DNA of 42,953 nt. Origin: SG8-40 sp035528435 (GTDB taxonomy: Bacteria; Pseudomonadota; Gammaproteobacteria; Burkholderiales; Eutrophovitaceae). Each line of letters starts with the position of its first letter. Position 1 is the first letter of the stretch. Position numbers and translations under genes: made by a program. Under the pieces are notes generated by a model. That model was not told the origin of the DNA, did not search any database, and saw only the letters and a list, made by a program, of their open reading frames with translations. Below, piece by piece: positions 1 through 7,685 of this stretch. The stretch lies in contig DATKYN010000137.1 of assembly GCA_035528435.1 (NCBI GenBank), forward strand, positions 1 through 42,953. The letters run 5' to 3'.

Positions 1-277
1 AGCTGACCGGAAGTTCCTGGGTAGACATGACACCGACGGAGTTCGATCTCTCATATGTCAGGTAGCTCAGTCCCATACTGCTCATAAAGAAAACAACTGC
101 GAACACCGATGTGGTCCGGCTCAGGAAGTTTGCCGACCCGCTTGCACCGAACAGGCTGCCCGCCGAGCCGCTGCCAAAAGCCGCTCCCATATCGGCGCCC
201 TTGCCATGTTGCATGAGGACCAGCCCAATCACGCCAATCGCAGCGAGCACGTGCACAATCAAGATCACCAGACTCAT
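1..277 (-). CDS. secG: Preprotein translocase subunit SecG (3' end cut by window)
   Basis: SecG is a small inner-membrane subunit of the SecYEG channel that assists SecA-driven protein export. The 92 visible residues show the family layout: a first membrane helix (about residues 2-22), the Gly/Ser-rich cytoplasmic loop with GSGSAGSLFG (about 35-44), and a second helix (about 55-74). A short polar C-terminal stretch then runs off the window, so the stop codon is not seen. The ATG is preceded by a purine-rich AGGAAAAGG-type ribosome binding site. The gene follows tpiA on the same strand, as in many proteobacteria. The spacer is filled by the hairpin repeat array at 300-500, which ends about 20 nt before the start codon. 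Identity is firm from the loop motif and context. Confidence 0.93.
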   Translation of the reverse strand, partial: MSLVILIVHVLAAIGVIGLVLMQHGKGADMGAAFGSGSAGSLFGASGSANFLSRTTSVFAVVFFMSSMGLSYLTYERSNSVGVMSTQELPVS

Positions 278-299
278 TTGTCAGCCTTTTCCTGTTTCA

Positions 300-500
300 G
301 CGGACCACCATCTGGCGGTTCGCCATTGAATTCAGCGACCGCCTGCCTTGCAGGTCGCTATACCTATTCAGCGATAGTCGCTTGCAGACCGCTAACTACT
401 CAAGCGAAAGATCCTTCGCAGATCACCACATTTTTCACGCGATAGCTGCTTTGCAGATCGCCATCTTTCATTTTCACGCGATAGCTGCTTTGCAGATCGC
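300..500 (-). repeat. Tandem array of six diverged hairpin-forming units between tpiA and secG
   Basis: Read on the minus strand, six units follow one another at 478-500, 439-461, 404-426, 371-392, 335-358 and 300-323, with spacings of 39, 35, 33, 36 and 35 bp. Each has the general form GCGAYCTGC - short loop - GCAG..RTCGC followed by TGA. Units 1 and 2 are identical over 30 bp; the others have diverged but remain able to fold. Unit 1 has GCGAT pairing with ATCGC, while unit 5 has GCGAC pairing with GTCGC, which is a paired change. Unit 4 has a G-T wobble in that stem. Unit 3 folds in a shifted register (404-419), and unit 6 has a 10-bp imperfect stem. Unit 1 is the last codons of tpiA. The function is unknown. 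Confidence 0.85.
432..500. repeat. Perfect 30-bp direct repeat, period 39 bp, overlapping the tpiA 3' end
   Basis: Positions 432-461 and 471-500 are identical over 30 bases. The upstream copy on the minus strand holds the final codons and stop codon of tpiA. The second copy lies just after the tpiA stop. The 39-bp period is a multiple of three, so the duplicated copy stays in the tpiA frame. This is the least diverged pair in the six-unit array. Confidence 0.95.
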
Positions 501-1229
501 TATAAATTCATCGAGCTTCAGCGAGGCGCCACCAATGAGGCCGCCGTCGATGTCGTCCATTCCGAAAAGCGCATGCGCATTCGCCGCCTTTACACTGCCA
601 CCATAAAGCATTGTCAGGCGCCCGCCCACATCGGCGTCACGCGCCGAAACGGTACTTCTGAGAAAACCATGTACCGCCTGAGCTTCGTCCGGGGTAGCAG
701 TCTTTCCTGTGCCAATCGCCCACACTGGCTCATACGCAAGCACCGATTTATCAAGCCCGTCCATTCCGATCCCGGCGATCACCGCGTCAAGCTGCCGTGA
801 CACCACGTCTTGCGTGATCCCCGCTTCGCGCTCTTGCAGACTCTCGCCCACACACACAACTGGGGTCATGCCTTGTTCCAGAACAGCCTTGGCCTTGGCG
901 GCAACCAGCTGGTCGTCTTCATGGAACATAGCGCGCCTCTCCGAGTGCCCCACGATGACATAGCGGCAGCCAAATTCAGCAATCATCGACACCGATACCT
1001 CGCCAGTGTAAGCCCCTTCAGGCCACTGGCTGGCGTTCTGGGCACCCCAGGCAATGTCGGAATCCGACAAAACCAAACGGGCCTGCGGCAAATACGGAAA
1101 GGGAACGCAGACTGCGCAACTGACGCCGCGCAAGCTATCGGCCTGCGTGGCAAGGCCCTCCAGAAGCAACTGGTTACGGGCACTGCTTCCAAACATCTTC
1201 CAGTTACCGGCTACAAGGCGCTGTCGCAT
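474..1229 (-). CDS. tpiA: Triosephosphate isomerase
   Basis: This cytoplasmic glycolytic/gluconeogenic enzyme interconverts dihydroxyacetone phosphate and glyceraldehyde 3-phosphate. The 251-residue product has the usual family length. Visible features are the N-terminal VAGNWKM with catalytic Lys11, GHSERR with catalytic His95, YEPVWAIGTGK with catalytic Glu167 followed by the flexible loop 6 (about 171-178), and the phosphate-binding LYGGSV near the C-terminus. A GTG four codons upstream (1241) is in frame. I chose the ATG at 1229 because it starts the protein as MRQRLVAGNWKM, like its relatives. The last codons form hairpin unit 1 of the repeat array. The gene lies between glmM (395 bp upstream) and secG. 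Confidence 0.97.
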   Translation of the reverse strand: MRQRLVAGNWKMFGSSARNQLLLEGLATQADSLRGVSCAVCVPFPYLPQARLVLSDSDIAWGAQNASQWPEGAYTGEVSVSMIAEFGCRYVIVGHSERRAMFHEDDQLVAAKAKAVLEQGMTPVVCVGESLQEREAGITQDVVSRQLDAVIAGIGMDGLDKSVLAYEPVWAIGTGKTATPDEAQAVHGFLRSTVSARDADVGGRLTMLYGGSVKAANAHALFGMDDIDGGLIGGASLKLDEFIAICKAAIA

Positions 1230-1624
1230 AGGTGAACTCACAGGCGAATCGGGCCGAATTCTACCTTTTAAATCAATGGGTGGTCAACGTTGTGCACTGC
1301 CGCGACAGTAGTCATTCAGCAGTTGGACACAGCAACCCTCGCGACTCGGACCAGTACCGGTACGGCCGCAGCATCGTTGGCTGCCCAGACACCCGTTGGA
1401 GCGCCCGACAGATCGATCGATTTCTCCCCGAAAACATATCGTTGGCCAGATTTTCAAGGCCAGGTCGGACAACGCATGTCATCTCAGCGTGCACTTGGCA
1501 GCTGCTACAAGCCCCCGGCAAGCGAAGCCTGCCGTGCGGCGAAAAACAAACGCAATGAAAGGCGACAAGCGCTTCTGGACAAGAAGCGCTCACTTACTTC
1601 CCGGAGGTTGCCTTACCTACACTT
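1230..1624. other. 395-bp tpiA-glmM intergenic region
   Basis: No convincing gene is seen here. One plus-strand frame is open from 1272, with a TTG at 1290, through to 1865, where it runs antisense into glmM. It has no recognisable motif and no clear ribosome binding site. A minus-strand frame (1312-1593) is equally unconvincing. A 9-bp perfect hairpin lies at 1568-1590. The tpiA promoter presumably lies in the part nearest 1230, but I see no clear -35/-10 pair. Confidence 0.5.
1568..1590 (-). terminator. Possible terminator hairpin downstream of glmM
   Basis: AGCGCTTCT and AGAAGCGCT form a perfect 9-bp stem with a 5-nt loop, about 35 bp past the glmM stop codon. On the minus strand the T-rich run (TTTGTTTTT) comes only some 17 nt after the stem, so this is not a textbook intrinsic terminator. 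It may instead be an mRNA 3'-end stabiliser. Confidence 0.4.
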
Positions 1625-2995
1625 TCAACCGGCGGCCTCGGCGGCTTGCGCTACTGCGCCGGCCAGCTGGTCGGCGAGTTCGCGAATACGGGTACTGTCG
1701 GAGCCCTCCACCATGACCCGAATCACCGGCTCGGTCCCGGACGCACGCAGCAAAACACGGCCGCTGCCGGATAGCGTTTGCTCAAGATCCTCCACCGCTC
1801 CCATCACATTGGCGTCGGCATTGAAGTCGAATCCCCGGTTTACCCTGACGTTGACCAGCACCTGAGGATACAGCGTGACCGGCTTCGCCAATTCCGCGAG
1901 CGATTGGTTTGAAGCACGCACCGCGTGAAGCACCTGTAACGCCGAGACAATACCGTCCCCGGTGGTGTGCCGGTCAAGACAGATAATGTGACCAGAGTTC
2001 TCGCCACCGATCTGCCAATCATTTTCCTGAAGTTTCTCGAGTACGTATCGATCGCCCACTCCTGCCCGCAAGAAAGGGATCTCGAGGGCAGACAACGCCT
2101 GTTCCATCCCGAAATTAGTCATCAGCGTGCCGACGACACCACCCTGAAGCAGGCCCGCTGCGCGCCGATAGGCAGCAATGATGTAAACAAGCTGATCGCC
2201 GTCGTAAACGAGCCCGTCGGCATCGACCATCACGACTCGATCACCATCACCGTCAAATCCGATTCCGAGATCGGCCCGATTTGCCTTGACGGCCTCTTGC
2301 AAGGCCTGTGGATGAACCGCGCCACACTCATGATTGATATTCAAGCCGTCCGGAAGATCGCCAATCGTTATGACATCCGCTCCCAGTTCGTGAAAGACTT
2401 CGCCCGCCACGTGGTAAGTCGCACCATGCGCGCAATCAACTACGAGCTTGAGGCCACGCAAATCAAGTTCAGCGGGGAACGTGCTCTTGCAAAACTCTAT
2501 ATATCGACCAGCGGCGTCATCGATACGGCGTGCCTTGCCCAACTGCGCGGAAGGCATGGTTTCGATGGGCTGCTCGAGTCGCGCCTCGATCGAATGCTCA
2601 ACGGCGTCAGGAAGCTTGTTACCGTGTGCGGAGAAGAACTTGATGCCGTTATCTCCGAAAGGATTATGGGACGCCGAGATCACAATGCCGGCACTGAGAC
2701 GCAGTGCCCGGGTCAGATACGCAACCGCCGGCGTGGGCATCGGGCCGGCGAGATAGATATCCACCCCCGCGGCCGACAGTCCGGCCTGGAGTGCAGACTC
2801 CAGCATGTATCCCGAAATACGGGTGTCCTTGCCGATTAGCACACCAGCATGCTGCCCCTGGCCCAACCCGGCACCCGAGGCGAGGACCTTGCCAGCCGCA
2901 TAACCGAGATGCATCACAAGTTCTGGCGTAATCGGAAATTCGCCGACTGTTCCCCGAATACCATCAGTGCCGAAATAACGTCTTGAGCCCGTCAA
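1625..2995 (-). CDS. glmM: Phosphoglucosamine mutase
   Basis: GlmM converts glucosamine 6-phosphate to glucosamine 1-phosphate, feeding UDP-GlcNAc for peptidoglycan and lipopolysaccharide. The 456-residue protein begins MTGSRRYFGTDGIRG. It has the phosphoserine loop ISASHNPFGDNGIKFF with active Ser at about 109, the Mg-binding DGDGDR at 248-253, GENSGH, and the C-terminal phosphate-binding RASGTEPVIR at about 417-426. The frame stays open upstream to 3106. I chose the TTG at 2995 because it places the conserved YFGTDGIRG motif where the family has it, and a GGAG lies about 10 nt upstream. The TTG overlaps the folP stop codon (TTGA), which suggests translational coupling in a folP-glmM unit. 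Confidence 0.95.
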   Translation of the reverse strand: MTGSRRYFGTDGIRGTVGEFPITPELVMHLGYAAGKVLASGAGLGQGQHAGVLIGKDTRISGYMLESALQAGLSAAGVDIYLAGPMPTPAVAYLTRALRLSAGIVISASHNPFGDNGIKFFSAHGNKLPDAVEHSIEARLEQPIETMPSAQLGKARRIDDAAGRYIEFCKSTFPAELDLRGLKLVVDCAHGATYHVAGEVFHELGADVITIGDLPDGLNINHECGAVHPQALQEAVKANRADLGIGFDGDGDRVVMVDADGLVYDGDQLVYIIAAYRRAAGLLQGGVVGTLMTNFGMEQALSALEIPFLRAGVGDRYVLEKLQENDWQIGGENSGHIICLDRHTTGDGIVSALQVLHAVRASNQSLAELAKPVTLYPQVLVNVRVNRGFDFNADANVMGAVEDLEQTLSGSGRVLLRASGTEPVIRVMVEGSDSTRIRELADQLAGAVAQAAEAAG

Positions 2996-3867
2996 TTTGA
3001 TATCACTCCGTTTTCTGTTTTGCCGGCACCGACCGCTTGCCAAACCAGCAACGCATCTCTTGTTTCTGCAACGTCGTGCACCCGCACGATCGAAGCGCCA
3101 TTGCACACTGCCGCCAATGCCGCAGCGATGCTGGCGCCAAGCCGCGATTTCGCCATTGTGCGCCCGGTGATTCTACCCAGCTGGGATTTGCGAGACAGAC
3201 CTGCCAAAACCGCAAATCCTTGCGACGCGATCACCGGCAAACCATCGAGCAATTCGAGGTTGTGCCGATCCGTCTTGCCGAATCCGAAACCCGGATCGAT
3301 GGCAATGCGCGACGCGCTGACACCACTGTCAAGCAAGCAGCGTGCACGCGCACAGAGGAAGCCGGACACCTCGGAAACAACGTCGTCATAGAACGGAGCC
3401 AGTTGCATCTTCGCGGGATCTCCCTGCATATGCATCAGGCAGACAGCAGCGTCGGACCCGGCGATCACCTCAACGGCACCACTGCTGCCAAGTGCCGAAA
3501 TATCGTTGATCATTGACGCGCCACTGACGAGAACATCCCGCATCAATTCCGGCTTGGTGGTGTCAACCGAAACGGGGACACCCAGTTTCACAACCTCGTT
3601 CAAGACAGGCAGTACACGCCGGCGCTCTTCTTCCAGCGGTACTGGCGCAGATCCGGGCCGCGACGACTCGCCGCCGAGATCCAGAATATCTGCCCCCTCA
3701 GCCACCAGGCGCTGTGCGTGTGCGATCGCGCGCCCGGGGTCAAGAAAATCGCCTCCGTCGGAAAACGAATCCGGTGTGATGTTAACGACGCCCATGATGA
3801 GGGGGCGCGACAACGGTAAGGTGAAGCGTCCGCAACGGAAGGCCTCTTGCTTCACATCAATGGTCAT
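2992..3867 (-). CDS. folP: Dihydropteroate synthase
   Basis: FolP condenses p-aminobenzoate with dihydropterin pyrophosphate in folate synthesis and is the target of sulfonamides. The 291-residue TIM-barrel protein shows both signature regions: MGVVNITPDSFSDGG (25-39), then ILDLGGESSRPG (about 61-72). It also has DPGFGFGK (191-198), the LSRKS segment with the substrate-binding Lys (about 224-228), and RVHDV near the C-terminus. The stop overlaps the glmM start. A strong terminator separates the gene from ftsH upstream, so it probably has its own promoter between 3868 and 3993. I see no clear consensus there. Confidence 0.96.
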   Translation of the reverse strand: MTIDVKQEAFRCGRFTLPLSRPLIMGVVNITPDSFSDGGDFLDPGRAIAHAQRLVAEGADILDLGGESSRPGSAPVPLEEERRRVLPVLNEVVKLGVPVSVDTTKPELMRDVLVSGASMINDISALGSSGAVEVIAGSDAAVCLMHMQGDPAKMQLAPFYDDVVSEVSGFLCARARCLLDSGVSASRIAIDPGFGFGKTDRHNLELLDGLPVIASQGFAVLAGLSRKSQLGRITGRTMAKSRLGASIAAALAAVCNGASIVRVHDVAETRDALLVWQAVGAGKTENGVISN

Positions 3868-3993
3868 GTTCGCGTCAAGCGTGGCGGCTTTGCCGGTTGA
3901 GTCTGTGTGCCAATTCTAATCTGCGAAGACTAAAGACTGCGCAAACAATGGCAGGGGCGCTTGCAAATGCGTGCTGGAAATGATTTCACGACG

Positions 3994-4030
3994 AACAATA
4001 AAAATGCGGCGAGGATCACTCCTCGCCGCA
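3994..4030 (-). terminator. Rho-independent terminator after ftsH
   Basis: A perfect 11-bp GC-rich stem (4005-4015 pairing with 4020-4030, 4-nt loop) is followed on the minus strand by TTTTTATTGTT. It sits about 30 bp past the ftsH stop codon. It is the strongest intrinsic terminator in the window and separates rlmE-ftsH from folP-glmM. Confidence 0.92.
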
Positions 4031-4061
4031 ATCTTCAATCAAATCCGGACGCATCCGCTAA

Positions 4062-5954
4062 TCAGGTTTCCTGGGCCGGAGTAGTCGTCGGCGCCGGTGT
4101 TGGCGTGTTATCTGGCGGTGTATCCGGCGACGTTGGCGGTGCAGTCGGCTTTGGTGGACGTGGCGGCTTGCCGTCCATAATGTCGTTGATCTGATCCGAA
4201 TCGATCGTTTCCCACTCCAGCAACGCCTTGGCCATTGCTTCAACCTTTTCGCGATTGTCTTCGATCAACTTTCGTGCAATTCCGTAACGATCGTCGATGA
4301 TTTTGCGAATCGCGCTATCGACTTTCTGCATGGTCGCTTCGGACAAGTTCTTGTGCGTGGTGATTGATCTGCCAAGAAATATCTCGCCCTCGTTTTCACC
4401 GTAAATCATTGGACCGAGATCATCGCTCATGCCCCACTGGGTGACCATGCGACGTGCCATGTCGGTCGCGCGCTCGAAGTCATTAGACGCACCTGTCGTC
4501 ATCTGACTCATGAAAATCTCCTCGGCGATACGGCCACCGAACAACACCGAAATGTTCTCCAGGATCTGCTCGCGATCCATGCTGTATCGGTCTTCTTGCG
4601 GCAGCTGCATAGTCACGCCAAGCGCCCGTCCGCGCGGGATGATGGTCACTTTGTGCACGGGGTCGGTCTTGAGCAGAAGTTTTGCCACGACGGCGTGTCC
4701 CGACTCGTGATAGGCGGTGTTCTTGCGCTCGTGCTCCGGCATGACCATCGACTTGCGTTCGGCGCCCATCATGATCTTGTCTTTGGCACGCTCGAAATCG
4801 TCCATATCGACGAGCCGCTTGTTCGATCTCGCGGCAAACAGCGCGGCCTCGTTAACCAGGTTCGCAATGTCAGCACCTGAGAATCCAGGCGTGCCACGTG
4901 CCAGGATATCAGGCTGCACATCAGGCCCGACCGGCACTTTTCTCATGTGCACCATCAGAATCTGCTCCCGGCCGCGAATATCCGGCAGCGGAACCACAAC
5001 CTGACGGTCAAAGCGTCCGGGGCGCAGCAGGGCCGGGTCGAGCACATCCGGGCGGTTAGTCGCCGCAATGACGATGACACCCGATCCTGTCTCGAAACCA
5101 TCCATCTCGACCAGCAACTGGTTCAACGTCTGCTCGCGCTCATCGTTACCACCGCCCAGGCCAGCTCCGCGCTGGCGACCGACCGCGTCGATCTCGTCAA
5201 TAAAAACAATACACGGCGCGTGCTTTTTCGCTTGCTCGAACATGTCGCGGACCCGTGCGGCACCGACGCCGACGAACATCTCCACGAAATCAGAACCGGA
5301 GATGGAGAAGAATGGCACCTTGGCTTCGCCGGCGATCGCCTTGGCCAACAAGGTCTTCCCGGTACCTGGTGAGCCAACCATCAAAACGCCGCGCGGAATG
5401 CGCCCACCCAGTTTCTGAAACTTGCCCGGATCGCGGAGAAACTCAACCAGTTCGGAAACCTCTTCCTTGGCCTCCTCACAACCGGCGACATCCGCAAACG
5501 TCACACCAACATTCCCGTCATCAAGCATGCGTGCCCGGCTCTTCCCAAACGAGAAGGCACCACCGCGGCCTCCACCCTGCATCTGGCGCATGAAGAAAAT
5601 CCACACGCCGATGAGTAAAAGCATCGGGAACCACGAAACAAATATATTCATCAGCAGTGACGGCTCTTCCTCCGGTTTTGCTTCGATGGCAACACCGGCC
5701 TTGAGCAAATCGGAAACCAGCCACGGATCGGACGGTGAGTACACTGTGTAGCGTTGCCCATCCGTCTTGAGCACGCGCAAGGTCCGACCTTCGATCGTTA
5801 CCCCGGCGACACTACCCTGATTGACGTCCTGGATAAACTGCGAGTACTCAGTCGCCGACTGTTGCTGATGGCGTGCACTGAACTGATTGAATACCGTCAT
5901 CAAAACAAGGGCGATGACGAGCCAGACAGCAACGTTCTTGATGAGATTGTTCAA
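4062..5954 (-). CDS. ftsH: ATP-dependent zinc metalloprotease FtsH
   Basis: FtsH is a membrane-anchored AAA+ protease that degrades misassembled membrane proteins and regulatory proteins such as sigma32 and LpxC in well-studied relatives. The 630-residue product has an N-terminal helix (about 7-24), a periplasmic segment, and a second helix (about 101-122). The AAA module has Walker A GSPGTGKT (194-201), Walker B IVFIDEID (249-256) and the second region of homology around 298-317. The protease domain has zinc-binding HESGH (416-420). The Ser in Walker A, where many bacteria have Pro, is typical of betaproteobacterial FtsH. A Pro/Thr-rich tail covers about the last 35 residues. The gene follows rlmE by 57 bp, a classic pairing. 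Confidence 0.98.
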   Translation of the reverse strand: MNNLIKNVAVWLVIALVLMTVFNQFSARHQQQSATEYSQFIQDVNQGSVAGVTIEGRTLRVLKTDGQRYTVYSPSDPWLVSDLLKAGVAIEAKPEEEPSLLMNIFVSWFPMLLLIGVWIFFMRQMQGGGRGGAFSFGKSRARMLDDGNVGVTFADVAGCEEAKEEVSELVEFLRDPGKFQKLGGRIPRGVLMVGSPGTGKTLLAKAIAGEAKVPFFSISGSDFVEMFVGVGAARVRDMFEQAKKHAPCIVFIDEIDAVGRQRGAGLGGGNDEREQTLNQLLVEMDGFETGSGVIVIAATNRPDVLDPALLRPGRFDRQVVVPLPDIRGREQILMVHMRKVPVGPDVQPDILARGTPGFSGADIANLVNEAALFAARSNKRLVDMDDFERAKDKIMMGAERKSMVMPEHERKNTAYHESGHAVVAKLLLKTDPVHKVTIIPRGRALGVTMQLPQEDRYSMDREQILENISVLFGGRIAEEIFMSQMTTGASNDFERATDMARRMVTQWGMSDDLGPMIYGENEGEIFLGRSITTHKNLSEATMQKVDSAIRKIIDDRYGIARKLIEDNREKVEAMAKALLEWETIDSDQINDIMDGKPPRPPKPTAPPTSPDTPPDNTPTPAPTTTPAQET

Positions 5955-6011
5955 CTGCGCTCCTTGGTAAATCTGCTGCGGATCACGTCCGCTTCGCGTT
6001 TAAGACCGATT

Positions 6012-6668
6012 CTAAACTGTTTCGCCGCACGGTGCCGGTTGCCCAGGTTCCACCTTTCGACCTCTTGCCAGTAGAAAGAATTCCCTGGATCTGTCACGAG
6101 ATGCTTCGGGCTTGCGCACAACCAAGGAATCAAAGAGTTGGCGCAAATCGCGGCGCAATTCATCGACACCGGTCCCCTGAAAGCACTTGATCAGCAAGTT
6201 TCCGCCCGGATTCAGGGAATTCTTCGCAAATTCAACCGCCAGCCCGGACAAGTGCTCCCAGCGCGCTTGATCAGTGGATCGCACACCACTGATATTGGGG
6301 GCCATATCCGAAAGCACAAGGTCTACGCCACGCCCATCAAGGGCTTGCTCGACCCGCTTCAGCACAGGCTGCTCGCTGAAATCTCCCTGAATAAACTCGA
6401 CATCCGGAATCGGCTCCATTTCCAGGATATCCAAAGCAAGGACTTTACCGCCTGGCCCCACCAAAGGAGCGATCAACTGCGACCATCCGCCTGGTGCCGC
6501 CCCGAGGTCGACGACACACATGCCGCGTCTGACCAGATTGTCGCGCTCGTTGATCTCCAGGAGCTTGTACGCTGCCCGTGAACGCAAGCCGTCACGGTTG
6601 GCACGCTTAACAAACTGATCAGTAAGATGCTCGCGCATCCACCCTTTGCTGCTCTTGCTGCGTGCCAT
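6012..6668 (-). CDS. rlmE: 23S rRNA (uridine-2552-2'-O) methyltransferase RlmE
   Basis: RlmE (FtsJ/RrmJ) methylates the 2'-O of U2552 in the 23S rRNA A-loop late in 50S assembly. The 218-residue protein has the SAM-binding motif DLGAAPGGWS (54-63). The expected K-D-K-E catalytic tetrad can be read as Lys35, Asp121 (LSDMAPN), Lys161 (LLIKCFQG) and Glu196 (SREFFLL). An in-frame TTG lies directly before the ATG. I chose the ATG because the protein then begins MARSKSSKGW, as in the family. It is the first gene of the rlmE-ftsH unit and diverges from yhbY, with 139 bp between them. Confidence 0.96.
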   Translation of the reverse strand: MARSKSSKGWMREHLTDQFVKRANRDGLRSRAAYKLLEINERDNLVRRGMCVVDLGAAPGGWSQLIAPLVGPGGKVLALDILEMEPIPDVEFIQGDFSEQPVLKRVEQALDGRGVDLVLSDMAPNISGVRSTDQARWEHLSGLAVEFAKNSLNPGGNLLIKCFQGTGVDELRRDLRQLFDSLVVRKPEASRDRSREFFLLARGRKVEPGQPAPCGETV

Positions 6669-6807
6669 CAATCCGGAACCTGTCTCATAATAATTCTTGC
6701 TTGCGCGCGATGGGTCCGGTTTTCTTGCGCTATCGGCGCCTTCCGAACCTGGCCCATCGTACGACCAAACACCAAATAGGCTCTACAATTCAAGTTGGAG
6801 GTAACAA

Positions 6808-7155
6808 TTGCTCAATTTGACACCCAGCGAACGCCGCAGCTTGCGTGCCCGCGCTCATGCCCTGCATCCAGTCGTCTCAATCGGCGACAAGGGACTTTCG
6901 GACAGCGTTATCAACGAGATTTCCAGCAGCCTTGACGCGCATGAATTAGTCAAGGTACGAACCGCCGAGGCGGACCGTGATGCGCGAGACGTACTGCTAT
7001 CGCAGATTTGCGAGTCGCTCAAAGCCGCGCCGGTGCAGCACATCGGAAAAATTCTCGTCATTTACCGGCCCGCACCGGAACAGACAGAGCCGGCACCGAA
7101 ACGGCGCACACCGGGGAAGGCTCGCCGAACGAAACGCGCGCATCAGAACGACTAG
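6808..7155 (+). CDS. yhbY: CRM-domain ribosome assembly RNA-binding protein YhbY
   Basis: This is a small CRS1-YhbY (CRM) domain protein that binds pre-50S ribosomal particles. The 115-residue product has the domain from about residue 3 to 95, with the family's VSIGDKGLSDSVINEI segment containing the GxxG-like loop and the ELVKVR strand. A basic tail (KRRTPGKARRTKR) follows. The start is TTG at 6808: a strong GGAGGT (6797-6802) lies five bases upstream and no ATG is better placed. A TACAAT (6785-6790) could be a -10 box but lacks a good -35. The gene lies head-to-head with rlmE, its usual neighbour. Its stop shares the CTAG palindrome with the convergent DUF4149 gene. Confidence 0.9.
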   Translation: MLNLTPSERRSLRARAHALHPVVSIGDKGLSDSVINEISSSLDAHELVKVRTAEADRDARDVLLSQICESLKAAPVQHIGKILVIYRPAPEQTEPAPKRRTPGKARRTKRAHQND

Positions 7156-7646
7156 GGCCTCGCCGCATTCCCTCCCCCAGCGCGCATTAATATCACCAAC
7201 GCGGCGCCCAACAGGCACTGCGCAAGATAGATAACCCGGGCAACGGCGTGCCAGGCGGCAAAGCTGCTGCCGAGCACACTACGCATCACCTCCTGCGGGT
7301 ATGCCTGTTCGCGCAATGCCGCCATTACCGGTAGCAGCCCGAAGTGTCCAACGAGCGTCAGAACCATCATCGCGACCACCAGCCAGAAAGGCACCCGGCG
7401 AAACACCGCCGCGCGGTGCCGAAAGACCAAACCAGCCAGCACCAAAACAGCGCAGACCATTCCTGCAAATGCAGTCGCCTCGAACACCCGCCCGGCAACC
7501 GTACCCGCCAGCGTCCGGTCGTCCAGCGTAGCGAACAGCAAGGGGGCAACAAGAAACCCGGTCGACCACAAGGCGCCGACCCAGAGCGTGATGGCGATGG
7601 CCAGTACTGCATCCAGCAGGCGCGCCACCGCTCTTACCTGAGACAA
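7152..7646 (-). CDS. DUF4149 / TMEM205-like integral membrane protein
   Basis: The function is not known. The 164-residue protein has four predicted membrane helices (about 10-33, 53-75, 85-108 and 130-154). The first contains the LWVGALWSTGFLVAPLLF motif typical of the DUF4149/TMEM205-like family. It lies 39 bp after greA on the same strand, a common arrangement in betaproteobacteria, and is probably co-transcribed with it. Its TAG stop shares the CTAG palindrome at 7152-7155 with the stop of convergent yhbY, so there is no intergenic space for a terminator. Confidence 0.85.
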   Translation of the reverse strand: MSQVRAVARLLDAVLAIAITLWVGALWSTGFLVAPLLFATLDDRTLAGTVAGRVFEATAFAGMVCAVLVLAGLVFRHRAAVFRRVPFWLVVAMMVLTLVGHFGLLPVMAALREQAYPQEVMRSVLGSSFAAWHAVARVIYLAQCLLGAALVILMRAGGGNAARP

Positions 7647-7685
7647 GGTTTCACCAGCCAGATATGACTGATGAGGACAAGCGCT

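Noticed and set aside
300..500. Possible CRISPR array
   Set aside because: The units are nearly contiguous hairpins with no unique spacers of regular length, the first lies in a gene, and there are no cas genes.
1290..1865. Plus-strand frame of 191 codons in the tpiA-glmM gap
   Set aside because: TTG start, no ribosome binding site, no recognisable motif, and its 3' part is antisense to glmM. It is kept only as a low-interest finding.
2996..3106. N-terminal extension of GlmM from an upstream ATG
   Set aside because: The added residues are Arg/Cys-rich, lie inside folP in another frame, and precede the normal family N-terminus.
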